30,362 nt of DNA from JAFDVL01 sp043783625 (GCA_043783625.1 JAYVZE010000220.1:1-30362), one strand, 5' to 3'. Shown: positions 15,954 to 24,645, counted from the first letter of the stretch. Numbers and translations are program-made. Notes: a model not told the origin generated them from the letters alone.

Positions 15954-16029
15954 AAATGTGGGGCGGGGGGGTTACTCGCCAAATTTAAGATCAGAAAACA
16001 AGAGCGGGTAAAGAACCCGCTCCACATTT
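15954..16029. terminator. Nested inverted repeat between convergent genes
   Basis: AAATGTGGGGCGGG (15954-15967) pairs with CCCGCTCCACATTT (16016-16029) at 13 of 14 positions. Inside, GAGCGGGT (16002-16009) and ACCCGCTC (16015-16022) form a perfect 8-bp stem with a five-base loop. The right arm reaches the stop codon of the minus-strand TPR gene. It lies exactly between two convergent genes and may terminate transcription from both sides, or it may be a dispersed element. Confidence 0.6.
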
Positions 16030-17762
16030 TATTTTCCCTGCATTTTCATCATCAGTCTCTCCGCATTTCCCGGATTAATTTTCTTCAGGCGTTCGACTAA
16101 TTCCATCGCTTCGGGGATACGGTGTTTGTTGTGATAGATGATGGCTAATTCTTGTAAGGCTTGGACGTGTTCGGGTTTGAGTTTTAGTAATTTTTCTAAG
16201 GTTTCCTGCGCTTTTTCCCAGTCTTCGATGGATTCATAACACGTCGCCAATGCCCACATCGAAGCATCGGCTTTGGGTTTTAATTCCAGAACTTTTTGAT
16301 AATGTTTGATGGCTTCGGGATAGCGTTTTAAATCCTGATAGAGCATCGCCTGATAGAAATTTTTCTCCATCGAATCGGGTTTGGGTGCGTAATATTTTTG
16401 GATCACTTTCAGGGCTTCTTCGTAATCTTTGCGATGCTCCAGCGCGAAGCTGTAATACAACATTTTATCGAAATCGTTGGGTTCCAAATTATAGGCGGCG
16501 AGGTAATACGGAAACGCCTCTTCATCCTTTCCTGAAGACGCGTACGCCGAAGCTAACCTGTATTGGGTGTCTGCGTTGTTAGGCTGCTTGGCGACTTCAT
16601 TTTTCAGTTCGGCAAGATTCGGAAGGTTGGCAGCGGATGCTTGAGCGTTTCTCAAAGTCGCTTGCACGTCTTTGTTATTTGGCTCTAATTCTAAGGCGTG
16701 TTTTAAAATGGCGATAGCTTCTTGAATCCGCCCTGCGCCGTAAAAATAATAGCCAATCGCTTGATGATTTCTGAAATCATCGGGAGCCAGTTCAAGAATT
16801 TTTCGGAATAAATGGTAGGCTTCAGGTTTCCGCTTTTGTTGTATGTACACTTGCGCCAACGTTAGATACGGACGTGTTGCGGCGGGAGCAATTTGAATCG
16901 CTTTTTCTAAATGCGGTGCGGCTAAATCGAATTTGTTCGCATTGTAATATGCTTCGCCTAATTCTTCGTGCGCCTCTAAATGGTCAGGAATGTGGAGCAA
17001 TAATTTTTCGTAAGTAGCAATTTTTTCCGGCTCCATTTTGAGCGTGCGGTAAATTTGTGCGAGTGTGTGCAAAGCTTCTGTGCTTAATTCGCGTTGCTGT
17101 TTTAATTCTTCGAGAAGCGTCGCGGCTGCTTGAAATTTTCGCTGATCTACCAGCGCAGCGGCGAGGTGTATTTTGGCTTCAGTGAAGTTTGGTTCTAACT
17201 TCAAAGCCTGCCGCAAATGTTCTTCGGCAAGTTGGTAATTGCGCGTGATGGATTGCGCGACCCGAGCTTTGAAATACAATTGCCTGGCACCCGGTTGCGC
17301 AGTTCTGGCAAAGAATTTACTAGCGCGATCCGGTTGATTAAATTGCTGGTAGAGATGGTTGAGATTGTCTTTTAGATTAGGAATTTCAGGATTTAATTCA
17401 TACGTTTGTTCAAATGTATTGAGAGCCGACAGGAAATCTTTTTTGACCATATAAACAGTTGCCAACGAGTTGAGTACGGTGGGATCCCACGGGTCAATTT
17501 CGCAACTTTTCTTAAACATCGCCAGCGCATCATCAATTTTTTTGAGGCGAAAGAAGACGATCCCTAAATCTGAATAAGCGTTCGCCGCCTGCGGATTCAA
17601 ATCAATCGCACGGTACAATCTGACCAAAGCCTCATCAAAATTTTTAGCGTCCATTAATTCTTCTGCGGCGTAAATTTCTTTGGCATATTCTGCCGAAACC
17701 TGCGCTGAAGTCGGAATGAAAAGGAAGATGATTACTGCAAGTGAGGAAAACCAACGAATCAT
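16029..17762 (-). CDS. Secreted TPR-repeat protein
   Basis: The 577-residue product has an N-terminal signal peptide (MIRWFSSLAVIIFLF..., about 1-20) followed almost wholly by 34-residue tetratricopeptide repeats, perhaps 14 or 15. Examples are A-x-A-Y-x-x-LG...F.....DA...F and LEAHEELGEAYYNANKFDLA. TPR arrays form superhelical scaffolds for protein binding; no catalytic domain is present. It should be periplasmic or outer-membrane associated. The ATG at 17762 is chosen because AGGAG stands 6 bases before it and the signal peptide begins there. A 13-residue upstream extension would start the protein with a polar stretch. A TATAAT box lies 37 bases upstream. The gene is convergent with the gene at 14739. 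Confidence 0.88.
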   Translation of the reverse strand: MIRWFSSLAVIIFLFIPTSAQVSAEYAKEIYAAEELMDAKNFDEALVRLYRAIDLNPQAANAYSDLGIVFFRLKKIDDALAMFKKSCEIDPWDPTVLNSLATVYMVKKDFLSALNTFEQTYELNPEIPNLKDNLNHLYQQFNQPDRASKFFARTAQPGARQLYFKARVAQSITRNYQLAEEHLRQALKLEPNFTEAKIHLAAALVDQRKFQAAATLLEELKQQRELSTEALHTLAQIYRTLKMEPEKIATYEKLLLHIPDHLEAHEELGEAYYNANKFDLAAPHLEKAIQIAPAATRPYLTLAQVYIQQKRKPEAYHLFRKILELAPDDFRNHQAIGYYFYGAGRIQEAIAILKHALELEPNNKDVQATLRNAQASAANLPNLAELKNEVAKQPNNADTQYRLASAYASSGKDEEAFPYYLAAYNLEPNDFDKMLYYSFALEHRKDYEEALKVIQKYYAPKPDSMEKNFYQAMLYQDLKRYPEAIKHYQKVLELKPKADASMWALATCYESIEDWEKAQETLEKLLKLKPEHVQALQELAIIYHNKHRIPEAMELVERLKKINPGNAERLMMKMQGK

Positions 17763-17799
17763 AGCTACTCCTGAATATAAGGATTTTGAGGGCGAGGAC

Positions 17800-17805
17800 A
17801 TTATA
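17800..17805 (-). promoter_or_regulatory. Candidate -10 box for the TPR gene
   Basis: Read on the minus strand this is a perfect TATAAT, 37 bases upstream of the ATG at 17762. No good -35 hexamer is found at 16-18 bases upstream, so an activator may be needed or the box may be fortuitous. Confidence 0.35.
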
Positions 17806-17996
17806 TCTGCATCAAGAAAAATCAGGGTAATCTTTTCTCGTCAAGCGCAAGCTCGCCGCTCATTCATTTTCAATAATTGTCAGTACTTACCGATCATTAA
17901 AACTTCACGCCACGACTGTGCAATGAAAAATACTTTCAGCGAAGCGGAAAAAATCGCAGTGACCAAAAACGAATAAATAAATAACGCTATCGCGCG

Positions 17997-18046
17997 TTGA
18001 TAAGATTTGAAGAGGTCTTTATTGATAACGCTTACCTTATTGATAA
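17997..18046 (-). promoter_or_regulatory. Cluster of three TTATCAA boxes
   Basis: TTATCAATAA occurs twice on the minus strand (18046-18037 and 18028-18019) with an 18-base period, plus TTATCAA at 18003-17997. Helically spaced direct repeats are typical of regulator binding sites, but the sequence is AT-rich and could be coincidence. They lie well upstream of the TPR gene start. Confidence 0.3.
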
Positions 18047-18141
18047 AAAGGAGGCGAATAAAAAAGTGCAGGATGATGCGCGGATTCAGTGAAGCACTGC
18101 TGAAGAAGCTTTGAGTGATAAGCGTTGGGCTTTAAGAGAAA

Positions 18142-19914
18142 TTAATTCAGTACCGCGTCAAGTATTCGCAGCCGCGCATAGCTTCGTATTTCACTGTTTT
18201 TGAATCTTCCTGTGATTTCGATGGCTCGCGTAAAATTCAGCCTGCCGATGCTGTTCATGGTTTCGACGTAATTGAGGATTCCCTGCGTAAGCGTGAGGTT
18301 AGGGACAATCATCAACTCGTCCTTAACGGAGAAACATCGGCTGCTATTTGGCTCATAGCGACAGATAACAGTGAGTGCGTTGACGACTTCGTTCAGGGAC
18401 TCAAGCGGTGGTTCATAAATTTCTAATGCGCGCTTGGGATCAGCTTCGACGAAACCTTTCGTGATGCGAGCCAAAGCCCGGAATTCTTCAGCGGTTTCAA
18501 TCTGCCCGCTGAGATATTGATAGGCTCGTTCCAGTAACTGCGCGGCTGCTTTCTTATTACCCTTTTGCAAAAGGGATTCGGCAATACTCGCCATCGTATC
18601 GGCGCGGGTCGTATCATTTTCCAATCCCGCAAGTGAGGCGATGGCTTCATCAATTTTACCTTCATCGGCTCTGGCTTGTGCGGCGACCCACTCGACAAAA
18701 GCGATTTGATCTTTTTTACGATGAGGGTCAGTAATGTGATCATTGATTATTTGACGTGCCAGGTCGAAATCGGCGAGAACCGTTAAGGCTGAGAAAACCG
18801 CATTAAAATAGTAATTGTCCTTTCGATCTTTCGGTGCTTTTTCAGCAGCGGCAAGCAATCCTTTCACATCTCCAATTTGTGAATAGCGATTTATCTCTAT
18901 GTTGTCTTTGAAGTTGTCAGGCAGTATCGGTATGAGCTTCGAGAGTAATTTATTGATTGGCGCAACATATTCGGGGTTATATTTTTCGATGTCCGGTAAC
19001 AGTTGTTGTAGACCTGTCAAAAGCGCATAAGAATTTTGATCTTTAACTGACTCAGGGGTAGGTTGAGAGCGTAGTGCGGACTGGCATAACACTTCATTCC
19101 ACTTCTTTAATTCCTCAAGGCTCAGGATCGGCTCGCGCAGCTTCATCCCATTCATTCTTTCGCCGGGGCTTAATTCTTTTTTCCGGGCGCGAAATTCCTG
19201 CCGCAACACGTTGAGCGCGAAATACGTGGATTGTGGCTCCTGCAAAATCTTTTGAATTTGCAACTTCTTCAGGCATTGTTCCAGTAACTTAGCAGCGGCT
19301 GGACGGTCTTTCCTGGCGACAGTTTCAACCAAATTTCCAAGCTCGTAGGAAAACCCTTTTTCCAGCGTTTGCTCCGCCAGCTTCAACGCTGCTGCTGGAT
19401 TGTTGGCAGCGGCTTGCGCCGCGAGACTTTGCTCTAATGTGACTTCCTGCTCATTGATTTCCTTTTGCGCTGCCTCGCCTGCGGGCATTGCCGGGCGAGT
19501 ATTGCGCAAGACCTCAAGCGCGAGGTCTAAATCATAACGAGCGATGAGCTGAATCACCTGTTGACGCAGGGAACGACGAGGCCACGAGAGGCGGTTTTGC
19601 GGATGATTATTGTCTGGATTACTGAGCAGGGCTTTTAGGGATGCACTGATTTCCTGAATCAAGGTGCGGGCTTCTTTTTCGTCGTATTTCCACCCTAAAC
19701 CCGCCGCCTGCGAAAGTAATAAGATGCGGTTTTCAGGAATCTTTAAGACCCTTATTTCTGCGGTGGTGAGGCTGAGTAATTCAAGGGCTTTTTTTCGCTG
19801 CTCCTCTACTTCTTTTTTAGCTGTAGACTCCGTCGCTGTCTCTTGTGCCGTAGCATTACTAACCGCAACAATGATGGAAAAAAAGAGAACTATGAAGGGC
19901 AGCAATTTTCTCAT
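18142..19914 (-). CDS. Secreted helical-repeat protein of unknown function
   Basis: The 590-residue product has a clear signal peptide (1-23, ending NATA before QET). The rest is predicted almost all alpha-helical, with irregular two-helix units rich in Ala, Leu, Glu and Lys such as AAAKLLEQCLKKL and KKAAAQLLERAYQYL. Some units (for example GKIDEAIASLAGLENDTTRADTMASIAESLLQKG) look like TPR or alpha-alpha superhelix repeats without clean consensus. The segment LKIPENRILLLSQAAGLGWKYDEKEA near 57-82 recurs in acidobacterial hypothetical proteins as I recall. Only a weak Shine-Dalgarno (GGAA) precedes the ATG. It begins 11 bases after the Uma2 gene ends, so they are probably one operon. Confidence 0.75.
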   Translation of the reverse strand: MRKLLPFIVLFFSIIVAVSNATAQETATESTAKKEVEEQRKKALELLSLTTAEIRVLKIPENRILLLSQAAGLGWKYDEKEARTLIQEISASLKALLSNPDNNHPQNRLSWPRRSLRQQVIQLIARYDLDLALEVLRNTRPAMPAGEAAQKEINEQEVTLEQSLAAQAAANNPAAALKLAEQTLEKGFSYELGNLVETVARKDRPAAAKLLEQCLKKLQIQKILQEPQSTYFALNVLRQEFRARKKELSPGERMNGMKLREPILSLEELKKWNEVLCQSALRSQPTPESVKDQNSYALLTGLQQLLPDIEKYNPEYVAPINKLLSKLIPILPDNFKDNIEINRYSQIGDVKGLLAAAEKAPKDRKDNYYFNAVFSALTVLADFDLARQIINDHITDPHRKKDQIAFVEWVAAQARADEGKIDEAIASLAGLENDTTRADTMASIAESLLQKGNKKAAAQLLERAYQYLSGQIETAEEFRALARITKGFVEADPKRALEIYEPPLESLNEVVNALTVICRYEPNSSRCFSVKDELMIVPNLTLTQGILNYVETMNSIGRLNFTRAIEITGRFKNSEIRSYARLRILDAVLN

Positions 19915-19925
19915 AAAGGTTCCAT

Positions 19926-20591
19926 CTAATTTGAAAAAATCTGCGCCGACGTTATCGTCAAAAAATCCAATCCGGTCGCGGGTAATTTTTTACGACCCTG
20001 ATATTGTATTCGTTTGGTATATTTCCCATCCTTCGGAACGGTATGCACCCAGACGCTTTTATCGCGGCGATCAATCACCCAATACGCCGGGACTTCCAGC
20101 GTCGCGTAAATATCCGGTTTACGAATCAGGTCACGATCAATTTCCCGCTGGCTCGAAATCGAAATAATTTCGACAATCAACAAAGCCGGAGGACGGCGAT
20201 CTGAGCGTAAATAATCCGCATAACAAACCGAAGCATCAGGGCAAACGTGATCCGGGCCTTTGACTCCTTTTTCAACCCACACTTCTTTTAATTCTGCGGG
20301 GATGGCATACCACGCACTTGTACCTAAAACTCGACAGCCTAATTTTACGATTTCTACAAGATGCAAATTTAACAGCATCTCAATACTCATGGATTCTTCG
20401 ATGTGATCAAAATTGGGGGGCGGGGACATTTCGATTTCTCCGTTGATTAGCTCCAGACGGTCATTTGGTAAGGACTCAGCGACTTTCTGAAATTCTTCGA
20501 GCGTCAGGCGGCGAACCAAATTTTTCTTTTGGCTGATTTTTACTTCGCGTAGCTTTACTGAGCTGGGGAAGTTTTTGATTGCTGTGACCAT
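19926..20591 (-). CDS. Uma2-family (DUF820) putative nuclease
   Basis: The 221-residue protein has the standard Uma2 layout: LTLEEFQKVAESLPNDRLELINGEIEMSPPP (29-59), CPDASVCYADYL (117-128) with D119, LLIVEIISISS (137-147) with E141, then IRKPDIYATLEVPAYWVIDRRDKSVWVH, including K158 four residues before Y162. It keeps the residues expected of a PD-(D/E)XK-like fold, unlike the copy at 6255. The cellular role of the family is unproven. GGAGGT ends six bases before the ATG at 20591 and fixes the start; an upstream in-frame ATG at 20609 would put this ribosome site inside the gene. It lies 19 bases downstream of the S9 peptidase gene. Confidence 0.9.
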   Translation of the reverse strand: MVTAIKNFPSSVKLREVKISQKKNLVRRLTLEEFQKVAESLPNDRLELINGEIEMSPPPNFDHIEESMSIEMLLNLHLVEIVKLGCRVLGTSAWYAIPAELKEVWVEKGVKGPDHVCPDASVCYADYLRSDRRPPALLIVEIISISSQREIDRDLIRKPDIYATLEVPAYWVIDRRDKSVWVHTVPKDGKYTKRIQYQGRKKLPATGLDFLTITSAQIFSN

Positions 20592-20610
20592 TACTTTACC
20601 TCCGTGCAAA

Positions 20611-22575
20611 TTATAGCTCTAAATTTTCAATCTCGACAGGCTCAACCTCATCCGCCAATCCAAACCCGAACACCCGTGAGTAAAAATATAATTCCCCATC
20701 CAGGGCGCGTTTGATATTCGCGGATTGCCGGAAGCCGTGACCTTCTTCGGCGAACGTTACATAGGCTACAGGCAAGCCTTTTTTGCGCAGGGCGTCCACC
20801 ATCATTTCAGCTTGATTGGGCGGGATGATTTTGTCTTCCAAGCCTTGAAAGAAAATTACGGGTGCATTCAATTTGTCAGTGTGATGAATGGGAGAACGCT
20901 CGTTATAAAGTTCTTTCGGAACCAATCCGAATGTATATCGCGATTCAAATTTATGCGTGTCTTCGTCGAGGGCTTGCAGGTCGCTGACGCCATAATGACT
21001 GGCTCCGGCAGAAAAAATATCTTTGAAAGTTAACGCCGCAAGTGTCGTGTATCCGCCTGCGCTGCCGCCGGTGATGCATAAACGTTTGGGGTCGGCGAGT
21101 CCTTGTTCGACCAGATATTTTGCACCGTTGACGCAATCTTCGACATCAACTACGCCCCAATTATTCCGCAGGCGTTCGCGGTATTCGCGCCCGTAGCCAG
21201 TACTCCCACCGTAATTCACATCCAAGACAGCAAAGCCGCGACTCGTCCAATATTGATGCCCAAGGCTGAAAATGGGATAAGTTTGCGAAGTCGGCCCGCC
21301 GTGAATTTCTACGATGAGCGGAGGCAATTCTCCATCCGGCGCGACGAAATCTTTGTTGGTCGGAGGATAGTAAAAGGCATGTGCGGTGGGGGAAATGGTG
21401 GTCGGGGGGCGGTGGTCGGTGGTCGGAAGAGTCGTTGGAAATTCGATGGCTTGCGCGACGGAAATGTAGCCGGGATCAATTTCAATATCGGTGGATTTTT
21501 TGAGGATAGAAAATTCGCGTGACGCTAAATCGAATTCAATGACGGCGGTAGATTCTGTCGCGGAGGCGGCAATGAAATACGCTTTTGTTTTCGTGGCGCG
21601 AACGCTGGAAATCATCGTGTACGGCGTTTCGATTTTTTCTAAATGTTTCGTTTCGGTATCTAAAATCCCCAGCTTGAAAAATCCTTTTTCGATGGAGGCG
21701 CAAATGATGTGCGTCTCATCAATGAAAGCGTATTGAGATTGCCGGAAGACCCAATGTGGGACGCCAAATTCAGCTTGCATTGGAAGTAACGCTTCGACTT
21801 TGCCGTCAACGAAGCGATACAAATTCCACCAGCCTGTGCGGTCAGAAACGAAATGCAAGATTCCGTTTGGGGACCATTCGGGTTGGCAGATGGATTCGGA
21901 TTCGCCGCCTGCGATGAGTTGAATATTTGCGAGTGGATTGTCTTCTGAAAATTCTCCGATAAATAATTCCGTCGCGTCCCATGGCATGTTGGGATGATTC
22001 CAGGACAGAAAAGCTAATTTTGTATTGTCAGGATTTAAGCGAGGGGAAGAATAGAAATCCGCACCACTTATCAAATTGGTTTCTTCAATACTTTTCAAGT
22101 TTATTTGAAGTAGCGTATTTTCAGGTTCCTTAGAAATGAAATTATGGAGTTCCCTAACGCAAAGAAAATTATCGCAAGAATTATCGAATACTCCATCCGC
22201 AAAACGAAACTCACGTTTTGGTTCAATGAAATCAGCATTTCCTGTAAGCATTCCTGCTTTTTTATGGTGCTTTAGAATTAAATTCTGATCTGTAAAATGA
22301 GCAAAAATAATAGCTTTGTTTTTGACGGCATAACTTCCGCCGCCATATTCATGAACACGTGTTCGCGTATTAAAAACCAGGTGAATCGCGTCTTCAATTT
22401 TCCCGTCCGGTGTTCGTCGCACAATCACATTCCGCCCTTTTTCTGCGGCTCTGCCTTCGATCCAGTACACGTCTTCGCCGTCGAGCTGAATTTCGCTGAG
22501 GCGGATGGCTCCGGCGACGATTAAGTCAGAAGTGATCGGAGATTTCCACGAACCAAAAGGTTTTGTTTGTTGCAT
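20611..22575 (-). CDS. S9-family (prolyl oligopeptidase-type) serine peptidase
   Basis: The 654-residue protein has an N-terminal beta-propeller (about 20-375; repeated strands such as PEWSPNGILHFVSDRTGWWNLY) and a C-terminal alpha/beta hydrolase domain (about 400-640). The catalytic triad is visible: S505 in GGSAGGYT, D581 in QGLEDKIIPP and H613 in EEGHGFR. The oxyanion region EIHGGPTSQTYP is also present. It resembles acylaminoacyl- or dipeptidyl-peptidases and should hydrolyse short peptides. No signal peptide is seen, so it is probably cytoplasmic. The ATG at 22575 (MQQTKPFGSWKSPITS) is preferred to a TTG 39 bases upstream because relatives begin this way, though neither has a clear ribosome site. 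A Thr/Pro-rich insert from a repeat sits at 384-393. Confidence 0.93.
   Translation of the reverse strand: MQQTKPFGSWKSPITSDLIVAGAIRLSEIQLDGEDVYWIEGRAAEKGRNVIVRRTPDGKIEDAIHLVFNTRTRVHEYGGGSYAVKNKAIIFAHFTDQNLILKHHKKAGMLTGNADFIEPKREFRFADGVFDNSCDNFLCVRELHNFISKEPENTLLQINLKSIEETNLISGADFYSSPRLNPDNTKLAFLSWNHPNMPWDATELFIGEFSEDNPLANIQLIAGGESESICQPEWSPNGILHFVSDRTGWWNLYRFVDGKVEALLPMQAEFGVPHWVFRQSQYAFIDETHIICASIEKGFFKLGILDTETKHLEKIETPYTMISSVRATKTKAYFIAASATESTAVIEFDLASREFSILKKSTDIEIDPGYISVAQAIEFPTTLPTTDHRPPTTISPTAHAFYYPPTNKDFVAPDGELPPLIVEIHGGPTSQTYPIFSLGHQYWTSRGFAVLDVNYGGSTGYGREYRERLRNNWGVVDVEDCVNGAKYLVEQGLADPKRLCITGGSAGGYTTLAALTFKDIFSAGASHYGVSDLQALDEDTHKFESRYTFGLVPKELYNERSPIHHTDKLNAPVIFFQGLEDKIIPPNQAEMMVDALRKKGLPVAYVTFAEEGHGFRQSANIKRALDGELYFYSRVFGFGLADEVEPVEIENLEL
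21397..21426. repeat. Short GGTGGTCGG repeat inside the S9 peptidase gene
   Basis: GGTGGTCGG occurs at 21397-21405, 21411-21419 and 21418-21426 on the plus strand. It encodes PTTDHRPPTT at residues 384-393, in the linker between propeller and hydrolase domains. The G-rich strand also carries a six-G run (21404-21409). Confidence 0.7.
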
Positions 22576-22616
22576 AAAATTAGTTGTAAAAGTTGATGAA
22601 AAAGGAATACTCAATT

Positions 22617-22780
22617 TTTTCTAATAGCCCAGCCATTGATGGCTGGGACTGGAAAGCAAAAACATCTCAGGGCGCTTCAGCGTCCTTTTTTCTTGGCTTA
22701 AGCCCCCGCAAGCCCGATAAATCGGGCTGAATAATTCTTGTTGACCCTACCCAGCCGTAAACGGCTGGGCTATTAGAAAA
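22617..22780. repeat. MITE-like inverted-repeat element, 164 bp
   Basis: The ends TTTTCTAATAGCCCAGCC (22617-22634) and GGCTGGGCTATTAGAAAA (22763-22780) are perfect 18-bp inverted repeats. Inside are several further hairpins: CCCAGCC-ATTGAT-GGCTGGG at the left, GGCGCTTCAGCGTCC in the middle, AGCCCGATAAATCGGGCT (near 22713-22730), and CCCAGCCGTAAACGGCTGGG at the right. It encodes no protein. The layout fits a non-autonomous miniature element or REP-like cluster. A target-site duplication is not evident. It lies between the S9 peptidase and ThrE genes and may also block transcription between them. Confidence 0.75.
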
Positions 22781-22813
22781 GATGAGTTTTTTAGCTTTAC
22801 CCCGCCCTTTAGA

Positions 22814-24043
22814 TTACCTTTTTCTGACGGGGATAATTAAATTTGAAATCAAAACTCCGGCGACTAAGGCCATGGCGACTAATAACATTTTGAAAGCAGT
22901 TTCGACGCCGGGGACGACTTGTTTATCCAGCAGGGAAGCGAAGCTGCGAAAGCCGACGCTGCCTGGTACAAGCAGGAAAATTCCCGGCGCGAGCGTCACC
23001 GTAGACGGGCGTTTCAGTGTATGGGAATAAACCCGGCTGGCTAATCCTACCATTAACGCGCCGACGAACGGGCCCAGCTCCGGGCCGAAAGTTGTCGAGC
23101 CGACCCGGCTGGAAATAATTGCGAGGACGCACACGAAAAGTATCCAGATGAAATCCCTGACCTGCGCCGAAAGCAAAACAGCCAATGATAACGGGGCGAT
23201 GATGAGCGCGATGACTTCTGTCCAGTCCGGCAATAGAATTGGATCGCCAATGATGGAAGCTCCAAAAATCATCACTGAAATTTGTCGTCCGAGTGCGACT
23301 CCGAAACCCATCCCGAAAAAGACGATTAAGGCTCCGATGAAACGCGAAGTTCCTGACACTAAATTTCGAGCCGTCAATTCCGTCATGGCAATCGTCAGCG
23401 AATAACCTGGCAGCAGCACAATTAATCCTGCCAACGTGACGTTGAAAACGGAGAACGGGCCGAATTTTACCGAGATCGCAGCCGCCAGAACTGAGGCCGA
23501 AAATGCGGCGACGGGGTCAACGACTTTGCCTAAGCCTTCATATTTATTCGCAAAGTAGGAAAGCACGCCGATCATGAATCCAATGACGGCAGCGACAGCA
23601 ATTTCTCTGGCTCCTCCGCCCAAAAATCTGGAAGCAGCGGCTGATGTTAACGTATAGGCGACTAACGTGACGACCGGCGGAAAATCGGGTGTAACGTCAA
23701 TTTTATCAAGTCTCGTTGAACCTTCAGCTAGAGAAATTTTCCGGTGAATCACCTGTGAAATGACTTCATCCGCATCTACCAATTTTCCCAAATTGATACC
23801 GCCCGGATCAGTCCGAATCAGGTAGGTGCGTTGATGTTCCATTTCCCCGAACCCGCAATAAATCGAAGTCGTCGCTGCGAAAAACTGGGCTTTCAGTTGC
23901 AAGCTGGACGCCACTTGCTCAAGCAATTCTTCCAATCGGTGTGAGGCGTAGCCGTATTTATGTAAGGCTTTCCCCAGCCGCAAAATAAAGCTGATGGCTT
24001 CGTTGTCGGTCGAACCGGAATGATTTGTTTCAGTAATTTTCAT
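22814..24043 (-). CDS. ThrE-type threonine/serine exporter family protein
   Basis: The 409-residue membrane protein has the N-terminal ThrE (DUF1212) domain, starting FILRLGKALHKYGYASHRLEELL (20-42) with FFAATTSIYCGFGE (59-72), then membrane helices, and a C-terminal ThrE_2 (DUF3815)-like half that includes VGSTTFGPELGPFVGALMVGLASR. About ten helices are predicted. Fused two-domain ThrE proteins export threonine and serine; in some bacteria the two halves are separate (YjjP/YjjB). The substrate here is inferred from the family. AGAGG lies about 13 bases before the ATG, a poor fit. The gene is divergent from the cupin gene, sharing a 116-base upstream region. Confidence 0.9.
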   Translation of the reverse strand: MKITETNHSGSTDNEAISFILRLGKALHKYGYASHRLEELLEQVASSLQLKAQFFAATTSIYCGFGEMEHQRTYLIRTDPGGINLGKLVDADEVISQVIHRKISLAEGSTRLDKIDVTPDFPPVVTLVAYTLTSAAASRFLGGGAREIAVAAVIGFMIGVLSYFANKYEGLGKVVDPVAAFSASVLAAAISVKFGPFSVFNVTLAGLIVLLPGYSLTIAMTELTARNLVSGTSRFIGALIVFFGMGFGVALGRQISVMIFGASIIGDPILLPDWTEVIALIIAPLSLAVLLSAQVRDFIWILFVCVLAIISSRVGSTTFGPELGPFVGALMVGLASRVYSHTLKRPSTVTLAPGIFLLVPGSVGFRSFASLLDKQVVPGVETAFKMLLVAMALVAGVLISNLIIPVRKR

Positions 24044-24159
24044 GTTTCAAGCAGCCTCTAAAGAGTAGGTTTTACCATTGCTGCTATCAGTTGTGAAGCT
24101 GATGAGGATGTTTGTCGTCCACTTCCCGATCAAGGCTGTATCCGTTATCATTCTCAGCT

Positions 24160-24507
24160 ATGCAGCATCACAAATTACACGAAATCCAGGCAGAGCAAGT
24201 GACCGAACTTTTCTCTCGCAAATTTTTTACCGGAGAAAACATCACGATGGCGTTTCTGAATTTGAAAGCCGGATGTGTTGTCCCGCTTCATCATCACGAA
24301 AGCGAACAATTCAGCTACGTCGTCACGGGCTGTTTCCGGTTTCAAATCGGTGGCGAAGAAGTCGTCGTCAGCACTGGAGAATTAGTGCAGATTCCGCCGA
24401 ATGTTCCGCATTCAGCCGTTGCCTTAGAAGATACATCTGGGATTGATGTCTTCAGTCCAATCCGTAAGGATTGGGTGGACGGATCGGATGATTATCTTCG
24501 GAAGTAA
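24160..24507 (+). CDS. Small cupin-domain protein
   Basis: The 115-residue protein is a single cupin_2 barrel. Motif 1 is PLHHHESEQFSYVVTG (42-57), supplying the usual two His and a Glu, and motif 2 is IPPNVPHSAVA with the final metal-binding His. Such proteins bind a divalent metal and act as isomerases, dioxygenases or sensors; nothing fixes the substrate. The ATG at 24160 is preferred because upstream in-frame sequence adds only a basic, low-complexity stretch and lies in the divergent promoter region. No strong ribosome site is visible. It is followed by the M48 protease gene 138 bases later. Confidence 0.88.
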   Translation: MQHHKLHEIQAEQVTELFSRKFFTGENITMAFLNLKAGCVVPLHHHESEQFSYVVTGCFRFQIGGEEVVVSTGELVQIPPNVPHSAVALEDTSGIDVFSPIRKDWVDGSDDYLRK

Positions 24508-24531
24508 ATAGGGCATGGCATTTTCCCGCCT

Positions 24532-24559
24532 TTGCGAAAAAGCTCCCGTTCGTTATTAT
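24532..24559 (+). promoter_or_regulatory. Candidate promoter for the M48 protease
   Basis: TTGCGA (24532-24537), a 16-base spacer and TATTAT (24554-24559; five of six matches to TATAAT) precede the gene by about 86 bases. Confidence 0.35.
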
Positions 24560-24645
24560 CAACACGCAACCAACCACCTGAGAAGCAATGGCATCTCAGT
24601 GTTTGAAAAGCATTCCCCCGCTGATCATCTTGAGAAGGAGATTCG

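Larger units (their letters stand above)
17763..18141. other. 379-base intergenic region upstream of the TPR gene
   Basis: There is no convincing gene here. A minus-strand TATAAT (plus positions 17800-17805) is placed to drive the TPR gene. Three copies of TTATCAA (minus strand) lie at 17997-18003, 18019-18028 and 18037-18046. The rest is AT-rich with only short unsupported open frames. Confidence 0.6.

Noticed and set aside
17680..17976. 98-codon plus-strand open frame overlapping the TPR gene start
   Set aside because: Half is antisense to the signal-peptide region of a convincing gene; there is no ribosome site or recognisable domain.
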